From: Caldithrix sp.
Lineage (GTDB): Bacteria > KSB1 > UBA2214 > DYKH01
Direction: 5' to 3'
Assembly (NCBI GenBank): GCA_020722685.1
Contig: DYKH01000057.1
Span: 1-21,977 of the forward strand
Length of the DNA: 21,977 nucleotides
Positions 15,585-21,977 of the stretch are shown here, piece after piece. A model generated the notes under the pieces. The model was not told where the DNA came from. It worked only from the letters and a program-made list of their open reading frames with translations, and did no database searches. Positions within the stretch are counted from its first letter, which is position 1, and each line of letters opens with the position of its first letter. The translations under genes were made by a program, and so were the position numbers.

Positions 15585-16397
15585 CTATTTTTCCTCACTC
15601 CCCGGCAAATTGCCAGTCGCCGTATCGGACTCCTGCTGAAACTTTTCGATTCGGGAATGCTCATCTACCATATGCATCATCGTCTGTATTTTGAATTTGG
15701 TACGATCGGCGCGATAGACGTCCATGGCATATTCGACGGGCGTATTATCATCAAGGAAAACGAGACGACTCAGTATCAGGACGGGACGCCCGATCTCGAT
15801 GCCCAACAGTTCTGCATCCTCCTCCTCGGCCGTGGAGGCTTCGATCGTATGCTCCGACTTGGATAGCTTATAGCCATATTTTTCCTGAAGCACATTGTAG
15901 AGAGATCGATGCAAATCTTCATTCATCAGCTTTTCTCCGACATCCAAACGAAAGTATGAGTGCTCGATGAGCAACGCCTCGTCGTCGCCATAGCGCAGGC
16001 GCTTGATGAAAACGATCTTGTCATCGCCGCTGAGGCGCAGCTTGGAGCGAACAAAGCCGGGAGCTGGGAATTCGCGGGCCTCCAACACTTTCGCCGACGG
16101 CGTCCGACCGGCCAATAACATGATGCGCGAAAAGCTCATCACGTTGCCAGTATCATGCTCGATCTTTTGCGAAGTGACAAAGGTGCCCACGCCTTTCTGG
16201 CGTTCGATCAGCCCCTCCCGGCTCAGAATGCGTAGCGCCTCACGTACCGTGCCCCGGCTAATGCCGTATTGCCGGATCAGTTCGTTTTCTGAGGGTATTG
16301 GCTCGCCGACCCGAAGAGTATTGTTGATCATCTTGTCGCGCAAGTGGTCCGCGAGCTGATAGTACAGCGGCACAAAGCTGGTTTTATCAAGAGCCAT
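15585..16397 (-). CDS. GntR-family regulator, HutC/UTRA type
   Basis: About 270 residues. The N-terminal winged helix-turn-helix (about 6-72) has the family block IPSENELIRQYGISRGTVRE and then GLIERQKGVGTFV. The C-terminal UTRA ligand domain (about 90-250) includes IKRLRYGDDEALLIEHSYF and VEYAMDVYRADRTKF, typical of regulators sensing sugar or phospho-sugar ligands. The frame opens at GTG (16409), but the ATG at 16395-16397 has GGGA about 7 nt upstream and starts closer to the domain, so I prefer it. A 16-bp palindrome lies 67 bp upstream and may be its operator. It sits at the head of the enzyme run (phosphatase, isomerase-like, aldolase) and is the obvious candidate to control it. Confidence 0.9.
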   Translation of the reverse strand: MALDKTSFVPLYYQLADHLRDKMINNTLRVGEPIPSENELIRQYGISRGTVREALRILSREGLIERQKGVGTFVTSQKIEHDTGNVMSFSRIMLLAGRTPSAKVLEAREFPAPGFVRSKLRLSGDDKIVFIKRLRYGDDEALLIEHSYFRLDVGEKLMNEDLHRSLYNVLQEKYGYKLSKSEHTIEASTAEEEDAELLGIEIGRPVLILSRLVFLDDNTPVEYAMDVYRADRTKFKIQTMMHMVDEHSRIEKFQQESDTATGNLPGSEEK

Positions 16398-16463
16398 TTG
16401 ACATCCCACTATTCTTTCTATAGTTTGGCAAATTCTTTCTCACCACAATATGCAATAATGCTC

Positions 16464-16479
16464 GATGTCTGGAGACATC
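16464..16479. promoter_or_regulatory. Candidate GntR/HutC operator
   Basis: GATGTCT-GG-AGACATC is a perfect 7-bp inverted repeat with a 2-bp spacer, between the SurA-like stop and the GntR start. Its core TGTCT..AGACA resembles the TGGTCTAGACCA operators known for HutC-subfamily members such as NagR/DasR and PhnF. An overlapping GGAGA-CA-TCTCC repeat extends to its right. I could not place a good promoter beside it. Confidence 0.5.
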
Positions 16480-16553
16480 TCCTACGGCTTAAATTTTCGA
16501 TTTTGCCAGTCTACAGTATTCTTTGATGACCTGCCCATGTTTCCTACTCTTTC

Positions 16554-18110
16554 TCACAAGCCCCAGGCCGGATCGACTATCGGCACGGCTAAGCGGTTGC
16601 TGCTTCTCTTGAACACCTGCAAGCTCATCCAACGGGATTTTGCCGATTCGATGGTGGTTATCGTATCCAATACCGCTTTGTTGATTTGAATGGGAAAATA
16701 CGCAGCCAGCGAATCCACCTTTTGATTCAGAATTTGCTGCGCATATTGGATGTAGGCGTCCCGGCGCGCCTGGCTGCGGAATTCCTCGAACGTGGGATTG
16801 TCATCCCAGCGAATTTTGTAGCGATCACGAAATCTGGCAAAATAGTCGCTCGCCTGCTCGTCGGTCAGTTTGAGACCCTCATTGTACAAGCGGCGGCATT
16901 CTTCGTACACCCATTTGTCCCGCCAAGCCTGCAACTCTTTTTGCACGTTCGGAGACTTTTGTAGCCCTTTCTTTTTCGCCTCCTTGACCAGAAAAGAATC
17001 GCGAACGCGCACCGCGATTTGTTGGTTGAGCTGATTCAGCAAGCCATTGCGGTCGTCAGCATCGGCTTTGACAGTCTTCGCATCAAAGTCTTTAAGAAAA
17101 TCTGCAATAGTCCATTGTCCGCCAACAAACGTGACCAGAGTCTGATCCATGTTTATTTGCAGCTCAAATAAGGCGCCGTCACCTTCTCGTGCCTTGGCTA
17201 TCGCATCTGCGAAGCTGATGTTGTCCTTCGCTTTTTTGACCTTCCATTCGGCCAGGGCGCTGCCCAATTTGTGGAACGCCGGCCCTTTGGTCACCACGTT
17301 CTTGGGCGTCATGAACTCGGAGACATAACGACCGGCTTCCTTCGGCAGCTTGCGATAGAAAAGGATTTTGCGAAAACTCTCCGCTTGGCTTTGATATTCG
17401 TTTTCGGTAACCGCAGCGCGCCGGATGTCCTCGATCTGAAAGATGAAGTAGTTGCCGTCCATTTCGACGGGAGCAGAAATGGCGCCGATCGGCAAATCCT
17501 TGATGGCGTTGAGGACCTCATCCGAAACGTCCAGCCAGGAAATGTAATCCGTCTCAAAATCCTTTGGCTTGAGGTGAACTTCCGGATTACTTTTGAGAAT
17601 GTCGTCCACTACCGCGCTGTAACCGCGCTCGTGCATGGCCCGGTAAACGCGATCGGCAAAATCGGCGCTCGGCTCGAACCAGTAGCGCAGCTTGAAAGTG
17701 ACCTTGGAGCGGTTGATGGCTTCTTTGATTTCTTCGGGAGTGACTTGAATTTTATCGTTTACTTCCCGGCGAAACAGCTCCTCAATCAAAAGCTCGTTGA
17801 AAAGCTCGCGTTCTTGCTTACGCACTCGCTCGGATTTATCCAGCCCCAATTTATATCCTTGCAGCGATAGGACTTTTTCCTTGATCATAAAATCCAAGTA
17901 GGATTTCTTTCGATCCGGATCGCGTTTGAGATGCGGCAGTCCAAATTCATAGCTACGGCGGAACTCCGCGACGGTGATGTTCTTGTTGCCTACTTTTGCA
18001 ACCACCACATCTTCAGGCCCGGTCCTTTTGCCACAGCCGACGCCAAATAAAAACGCGGCAATCAAGCCTGAGAAAACAAGTGAAAATATTTTAGCTCTAT
18101 TGTTATTCAA
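16554..18110 (-). CDS. SurA-like periplasmic foldase (peptidyl-prolyl isomerase family), probable lipoprotein
   Basis: A 518-residue exported protein. The N-terminus is a signal with Cys at residue 26 (FLFGVGCGKR). The lipobox is weak, as Gly stands at -3. A SurA-N-like helical domain follows (about 35-140: VVAKVGNKNITVAEFRRSYE). A parvulin-like region (about 145-260) ends in PIGAISAPVEMDGNYFIFQI, which matches the family's usual end. A long C-terminal helical part may hold a second degenerate copy. Such proteins chaperone outer-membrane proteins. Translation seems to begin at TTG (18108-18110), 16 bp after the GlpB-like stop. No good ribosome site is visible, so translational coupling is likely. 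Whether it has isomerase activity is uncertain; many of these are chaperones only. Confidence 0.72.
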   Translation of the reverse strand: MNNNRAKIFSLVFSGLIAAFLFGVGCGKRTGPEDVVVAKVGNKNITVAEFRRSYEFGLPHLKRDPDRKKSYLDFMIKEKVLSLQGYKLGLDKSERVRKQERELFNELLIEELFRREVNDKIQVTPEEIKEAINRSKVTFKLRYWFEPSADFADRVYRAMHERGYSAVVDDILKSNPEVHLKPKDFETDYISWLDVSDEVLNAIKDLPIGAISAPVEMDGNYFIFQIEDIRRAAVTENEYQSQAESFRKILFYRKLPKEAGRYVSEFMTPKNVVTKGPAFHKLGSALAEWKVKKAKDNISFADAIAKAREGDGALFELQINMDQTLVTFVGGQWTIADFLKDFDAKTVKADADDRNGLLNQLNQQIAVRVRDSFLVKEAKKKGLQKSPNVQKELQAWRDKWVYEECRRLYNEGLKLTDEQASDYFARFRDRYKIRWDDNPTFEEFRSQARRDAYIQYAQQILNQKVDSLAAYFPIQINKAVLDTITTIESAKSRWMSLQVFKRSSNRLAVPIVDPAWGL

Positions 18111-18126
18111 GTCTGGCTGAAATCAA

Positions 18127-19383
18127 TTATGACATTTCAATCCTCACATCGATTGCAGGCCCGTTGGCCTCCACTCTCTGGAGCCATCCGTCACGTAGTC
18201 GCAACGACAAGTTTGGCCCGATCTTGCGATAATGCTTCCTGTGCAGCACCTTCTCTCCCTGAGCGACCGTCACAGTGGCACGTCTGCAGACCTCCTGAAC
18301 GCGGAAGAGAAGATCCCTTGGGGCCGCGCCTACGCTCTCGGCGTTGACAACGTTTGGCGAAACCCAAGCGACGGGTGATTGAGCCTGAATTGCCAGTCGC
18401 TGCTCCGGCCACTGCTCGCTGGTCAAGTACTTGCAAATTGACTGGGCCGCCAATCTGCCTTCCAAGGCTGCGTGGTCAGCGGTTTCGGCGCCGCGCAGCA
18501 AATTACCGGCGGCAAATATTCCCATTTTAGAGGTGCGAAAAGCCGCATCCACTGCAGGTCCTTTTGTATTTGCATCGATGGCAAGCCCGCCTTTACGAGC
18601 CAGCTCATGGTCGGGAATCCAGTCGCCGGTAAAAACGACGCCATCGCACTGGACGATATCTTGCGCTCCGGAATTCAAGTTGGTCACTTCCACCGCTTCC
18701 ACATTTTTGCAGCCGATGATCCGCGTGACCTTGCTCTTCGTCGCTATGGGGACGTCCATCAAGATGCCTGTGGTCCACCATTTGAAGGGACGATAGATGC
18801 CATAAGCCTGATGTTTCGGCTGCTCGGTCACCATCAGCACTGCGCGGCTTTTCGCCTTCATTAGCGTCAGCAAAGCTGAGAAGCTAACCAACTCCGCGCC
18901 GTCAACCACGAAATCTCTGCCGACGGACTGATGATAGCGATGAATAGTATCCTGCAATGAGCCGGTCGTGAAAATGCCGTTTGGCCGATCTCCGGGAACA
19001 AGCCGCGCGGAACGCGGGCGCTCGCGGCAACCGGTGGCCAACAAAACCGCTTTGGCGGTGACCTCGTGAATCCCCATTGGATTTGTCACCGCAAGTGTCC
19101 GTTCGTCGACCCATTCCGTGGCCGTGCTTTCGAGCCAAATTTCCGCACCTGAGCTCGCTGCCCTCTTAGCATAGTGCTTCGCATATCCCGGTCCGGAGTA
19201 AAAACCGTGCAGGTCGCGCACGCCAAAACCTGTGTGATGGCAGAAACGCGGCGTCCCCCCTGCTTCGGTATCGCGGTCGAGGACGAGAACCTTCGGCACC
19301 CCGCACTCTTTTAACTCGATCGCTGCCGCCAATCCCGCCGGGCCGGCGCCCACGATCAGAACGTCCACCTCTATCTCATGCAT
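18127..19383 (-). CDS. FAD-dependent oxidoreductase, GlpB/HcnB-like subunit
   Basis: A 418-residue flavoprotein. The FAD motif VLIVGAGPAGLAAA begins at residue 8. A further family mark is ATGCRERPRSARLVPGDRP, then GIFTTGSLQ (about 116-143), typical of the small FAD/NAD subunits paired with GlpA-like or sarcosine/opine-oxidase-type proteins. FAAGNLLRGAETADHAALEGR (about residues 314-334) is the second FAD-contact region. The ATG at 19383 overlaps the stop of the GlpA-like gene by 8 bp, which suggests translational coupling and a complex of both subunits. A third small subunit (DUF1667-type), often seen with such pairs, is absent. Likely role: electron transfer from the GlpA-like dehydrogenase. 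Substrate not determined. Confidence 0.82.
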   Translation of the reverse strand: MHEIEVDVLIVGAGPAGLAAAIELKECGVPKVLVLDRDTEAGGTPRFCHHTGFGVRDLHGFYSGPGYAKHYAKRAASSGAEIWLESTATEWVDERTLAVTNPMGIHEVTAKAVLLATGCRERPRSARLVPGDRPNGIFTTGSLQDTIHRYHQSVGRDFVVDGAELVSFSALLTLMKAKSRAVLMVTEQPKHQAYGIYRPFKWWTTGILMDVPIATKSKVTRIIGCKNVEAVEVTNLNSGAQDIVQCDGVVFTGDWIPDHELARKGGLAIDANTKGPAVDAAFRTSKMGIFAAGNLLRGAETADHAALEGRLAAQSICKYLTSEQWPEQRLAIQAQSPVAWVSPNVVNAESVGAAPRDLLFRVQEVCRRATVTVAQGEKVLHRKHYRKIGPNLSLRLRDGWLQRVEANGPAIDVRIEMS

Positions 19384-20800
19384 GACCAGCCTTCCGATCC
19401 GCTGTGGCCAGTCGGCCGTCCCGCAATTCTTCCGTCAAATAGTGACTGACATCGGCCTGACAATGGAAGCCCTGACAACGGCCCTGCATACAGCGGGTTC
19501 TGCGCCGTATCCCTTCCAACGACCGTGCAGGAATCGTTGCATGAATAGCGTCTTTGATTTCCCCCAAGCTCACCTTCTCGCAATGACAGACAATCCGCCC
19601 ATAATCCGAATTGGCCGAAATCGCTTCCCCTGATTGAAAGGGGCGAACCATCTTTTCACCAATCGGCGGCATCTTCACTGCTTTGAATTCCGACTTGCGC
19701 TGCAGCCTGAGTCCTGCGTCCTGCAACAATTCGCTGACGTACTCGGCAATGCCCATCGAGGCAGAAAGCCCGGTGGAGCGTATGCCGCCGACGCAAACAT
19801 AACGCTGCTCCGGATGCGAGAAAATCTGGTAGTCGCTATGTTCCGTAGCGGCACGAAGCCCTGCATACGTGGCAGTGACTTCTTCGCTCATGAGCTTGTT
19901 GATAATTGCTTGACCTTTTTGCCAGAGAAATTCGATTCCCTCGCGGCTGGTTCCTTTTTGCTTTTTGTCCTGCAGATCCTCGGCGGTGGGACCAAGCATG
20001 ATATTGCCATAGACCGTCGGGCTTACCAAAACGCCTTTCGTCTTGCCGGTGGGAATGGGCAGCAGGACATGATTGATGAGATTGCGCGCCAGCTTGTCAA
20101 AAACGATCAGCTCACCACGTCGAGGTGTTACGGTAAACCTGTTGAATCCGAGCATGTGATCAATTTCATCGGAATACAAGCCGGCAGCGTTGATGACATA
20201 CCGGCACTTAATTTCTCCCGCAGGGCCGATCAAAGCATAATGATGCTGATTCGCCTCGATCTTGCGGACAGGAAAATCCAATTGCAAATCCGTGCCGTTC
20301 AGGACGGCCTGCGTGGCAAAAGCCAACGGCAAAGAAAAGGTGCAGATGATGAATTCGCCCGGCACCATCAGGCCGCCCAAAGCGCCGGGATTCAGGTGCG
20401 GCTCCAATTGGTAGATCTCATCGATTGCTAATTGCCGAACATCCGTGACGCCGTTTGTGTGCGCCTTTTCCAGAATGCGCGGCAGCTCATCAAACTGCTC
20501 CTTGCTCCAGGCAACCAGCACCGCGCCGGTCCGCTCGTGGGGGATATTCGCTTGCGGAACGAATTCTTCAAGAAGGCGATAGCTGCGTCGTAAAAGCTTT
20601 GCTTCCAGACTTCCCGGCTTGGCATCGAATCCGGTGTGCCAGATAGCCGTGTTGGCTTTGCTGGTGCCCATGCCCACGTCGGATTCGGCTTCCACCAATA
20701 CACTGCTTAAATCGTATTGCGACAAATCTCGTGCGATGGCGGCGCCTACAACCCCGGCGCCGATGATACCTACGTCGTAGACCTTTTCGGATATTTTCAT
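19376..20800 (-). CDS. GlpA-like FAD-dependent dehydrogenase with C-terminal BFD-type Cys cluster
   Basis: About 474 residues. N-terminal FAD motif GIIGAGVVGAAIARDL (residues 11-26) with VEAESDVGMGTSKANTAI, a DAO-fold dehydrogenase of the glycerol-3-phosphate/2-hydroxyacid type. VGGIRSTGLSAS is the C-terminal FAD-contact loop. The tail carries a BFD-like [2Fe-2S] domain with Cys at about 405, 407, 437 and 442 (CHC, RCMQGRC). GlpA oxidises glycerol-3-phosphate to DHAP; related proteins oxidise amino or hydroxy acids. I chose the ATG at 20798-20800. The upstream extension from 20866 is encoded by a repeat-like sequence (CVSVPPW) and places extra residues before the FAD motif. It overlaps the GlpB-like gene downstream. 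Confidence 0.85.
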   Translation of the reverse strand: MKISEKVYDVGIIGAGVVGAAIARDLSQYDLSSVLVEAESDVGMGTSKANTAIWHTGFDAKPGSLEAKLLRRSYRLLEEFVPQANIPHERTGAVLVAWSKEQFDELPRILEKAHTNGVTDVRQLAIDEIYQLEPHLNPGALGGLMVPGEFIICTFSLPLAFATQAVLNGTDLQLDFPVRKIEANQHHYALIGPAGEIKCRYVINAAGLYSDEIDHMLGFNRFTVTPRRGELIVFDKLARNLINHVLLPIPTGKTKGVLVSPTVYGNIMLGPTAEDLQDKKQKGTSREGIEFLWQKGQAIINKLMSEEVTATYAGLRAATEHSDYQIFSHPEQRYVCVGGIRSTGLSASMGIAEYVSELLQDAGLRLQRKSEFKAVKMPPIGEKMVRPFQSGEAISANSDYGRIVCHCEKVSLGEIKDAIHATIPARSLEGIRRRTRCMQGRCQGFHCQADVSHYLTEELRDGRLATADRKAGHA

Positions 20801-20830
20801 ACTATGGTAAAAACTTCTCCCATCAGAATG

Positions 20831-20853
20831 CCACGGAGGCACAGAGACACAGG
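20831..20853. repeat. Short interspersed word (CCACGGAGGCACAGAGACAC type)
   Basis: The sequence CCACGGAGGCACAGAGACAC is, from memory, very common in gaps of many FCB-type and environmental genomes, and on the other strand encodes the recurrent shadow peptide LCLCASVAF. It lies just upstream of the GlpA-like start. Copy number needs a genome search. Confidence 0.4.
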
Positions 20854-20911
20854 AATGTTTGTACAACAGCGATCTGACTACAACTGGCCGACCTCATCAT
20901 CCACTTGCAAG

Positions 20912-21186
20912 GATGCCTCCTGCATGACAGTGCTTTTTTTATGGGAGAAGAAAGCATTCTCAAAAGCTCACTATGGTTCATAATTCCGCCGAACGCTGGA
21001 AACCCGTAACCGTAAACCTGCAACTTGAAACTTGCTACCTGAAAAGATGCCTCCTGCATGACAGTGTTTTTTTGCGGGAGGAGAAAGCATTCTCAGAACC
21101 TCACTATGGCTCATAGACGTGATGAACGCCGGAAACCTGTAACCGGAAGCCCGCGACCTGCGACTTGCGACCTGCAACTTGCTACT
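20912..21186. repeat. Tandem duplicated interspersed element, two copies
   Basis: Copy A starts at 20912 and copy B at 21046, a 134-bp offset. The first 21 bases (GATGCCTCCTGCATGACAG...) are identical in both. Then follow a T-run, GGAG.AGAAAGCATTCTCA and CTCACTATGG.TCAT, and a tail of the GACCTGCGACTTGC kind. Copy B ends inside the stop codon of the beta-barrel gene. No gene lies inside; the short frames that span the copies are repeats read as protein. Together with the short word at 20831 it fills the 384-bp gap. Confidence 0.75.
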
Positions 21187-21976
21187 AAAATAAATACAGT
21201 GCCGACAGCCTCGTCATAAATCCCGTGCTACCGGGATTGGACGGTAGCATTCGCGGCGCGTCACTAATCGCCTCACTATGCGTCATGTAAAAAATTGGCC
21301 CGGCGCCAAAGCGAACCTTCATGCGCTCATTGAGCTGATAATGCAGCGTCGGGGTCAACAATAGCTTGGCGCCTCCTTCCGCTTCTTCTTCCTCAACAAA
21401 GCCTTCCAGATCCTCTCCCAGCGCTTCTATGCCGACGGATACTCTGCGATGGAGCTGCCGGCTGGTGCCCAAAGAAAACAGCACGTCTACTGCGTCGCGG
21501 TTTTCGCCAAACGGCTTTTCCAGCAGCATGTTGCTGTCGACCTTCCACTTGCCCAACGTCAAACCGGCAGCCGCTCGGGCCAGCAAAGTATTGGTTCCTT
21601 GATACTCGCGCAAGAATCCGCCTCCGGCGGCAATTTGCAGAGCTTTGTCTCCGGTGGAAAACAAATCGGCCATCAATTCTACTTGGGCCGAACCCAGTGC
21701 GTTGGAGCGATCCGCTTCCAACACAGTTGCGGCAACTGCGGACAAGTTCAATCCTTGGCTCAGCCCGTAAACGCAGCCGATGCGTTGCTCGACGCCATCC
21801 TGCCCGAATGGCCGGACCGCACGAACGGCGTAGGCGGTTTCGTATTTGCCCAGCACTTCCTGCCGCCTGGCCTGACTCGGCGTGACGATGTACAGGTAAG
21901 GACCATACTGACCGAATACCCATTCCTGCAAGCCGAGGAGGCAAATAGAAATCAACATCCAGATGTTGCTTTTCAT
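21185..21976 (-). CDS. Putative outer-membrane beta-barrel protein
   Basis: A 263-residue protein with a signal peptide (MKSNIWMLISICLLGLQEW, cleavage near FGQ, residues 21-23). The mature part shows alternating hydrophobic and polar strands, aromatic edges and repeated turns rich in Gly and Asp (for example AAGGGFLREYQGTNTLLARA and MKVRFGAGPIFYMTH). The last residue is Phe after ALYL, the usual end of barrel proteins recognised by the Bam complex. No specific family is recognised. The ATG at 21974-21976 leaves only one base before the window edge, so its ribosome site is unseen and a slightly longer N-terminus cannot be excluded. It may be unrelated to the flavoprotein genes beyond the repeats. 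Confidence 0.65.
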   Translation of the reverse strand: MKSNIWMLISICLLGLQEWVFGQYGPYLYIVTPSQARRQEVLGKYETAYAVRAVRPFGQDGVEQRIGCVYGLSQGLNLSAVAATVLEADRSNALGSAQVELMADLFSTGDKALQIAAGGGFLREYQGTNTLLARAAAGLTLGKWKVDSNMLLEKPFGENRDAVDVLFSLGTSRQLHRRVSVGIEALGEDLEGFVEEEEAEGGAKLLLTPTLHYQLNERMKVRFGAGPIFYMTHSEAISDAPRMLPSNPGSTGFMTRLSALYLF

Positions 21977-21977
21977 C

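Noticed and set aside
19634..20431. 265-codon plus-strand frame
   Set aside because: Antisense shadow of the GlpA-like gene, whose FAD and Cys motifs are unmistakable.
20912..21186. CRISPR array
   Set aside because: Only two units of about 130-140 bp that diverge along their length; no short regular repeats with unique spacers and no cas genes.

Overview
This window looks like part of a chromosome from a Gram-negative, outer-membrane bacterium of the FCB kind; KSB1/Calditrichota-like is my best guess. Three things point there. The large secreted phosphoesterase ends in a YPNPFN-type C-terminal sorting domain. There is a TonB-dependent receptor N-terminus with a carboxypeptidase-regulatory-like domain. 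There is a CMP-KDO synthetase for LPS. The phylum is an inference; no rRNA is present. All 15 protein genes I accept lie on the minus strand, so transcription runs from high to low coordinates. No tRNA, rRNA, CRISPR array or recognisable transposase was seen.

Right part (about 9.8-22 kb). The order of transcription is: an outer-membrane beta-barrel-like protein; a repeat-filled gap; a GlpA-like FAD protein with a C-terminal Cys cluster, overlapping a GlpB-like FAD protein; a SurA-like lipoprotein; a GntR/HutC regulator with a palindrome upstream; a NagD-like HAD phosphatase; a Tat-exported fucose/arabinose-isomerase-like protein; a class II ketose-bisphosphate aldolase; a CbbY-like HAD phosphatase; and a HisC-like aminotransferase, closed by two hairpins. 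An organophosphate:phosphate antiporter-type MFS gene follows at 8.3-9.6 kb. Together these suggest a phosphorylated-sugar or triose-phosphate module: import of an organophosphate, glycerol-3-phosphate-like oxidation, aldol cleavage, transamination and dephosphorylation. No sugar kinase is present. The substrate cannot be named from sequence.

Middle (about 2.8-8.1 kb). A 1306-residue secreted protein carries two complete purple-acid-phosphatase-like modules separated by pre-peptidase-type domains. After a 0.5-kb gap with a strong UUCG hairpin comes a stand-alone CpsD/Wzc-type tyrosine kinase.

Left part (1-2.5 kb). A LacI-family regulator gene leads into kdsB, then the TonB-dependent receptor, which is cut by the window edge. 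The lacI promoter and the receptor promoter share the same architecture: TTGACA, a 17-bp spacer, then a composite CpG-centred operator at identical spacing. This suggests autoregulation plus control of the receptor, and is the cleanest regulatory signal in the window.

Gaps above 300 bp (230-553, 2390-2850, 3577-4145, 14287-14650, 20801-21184) hold promoters, palindromes or short repeats rather than convincing genes. Several look like short interspersed elements.
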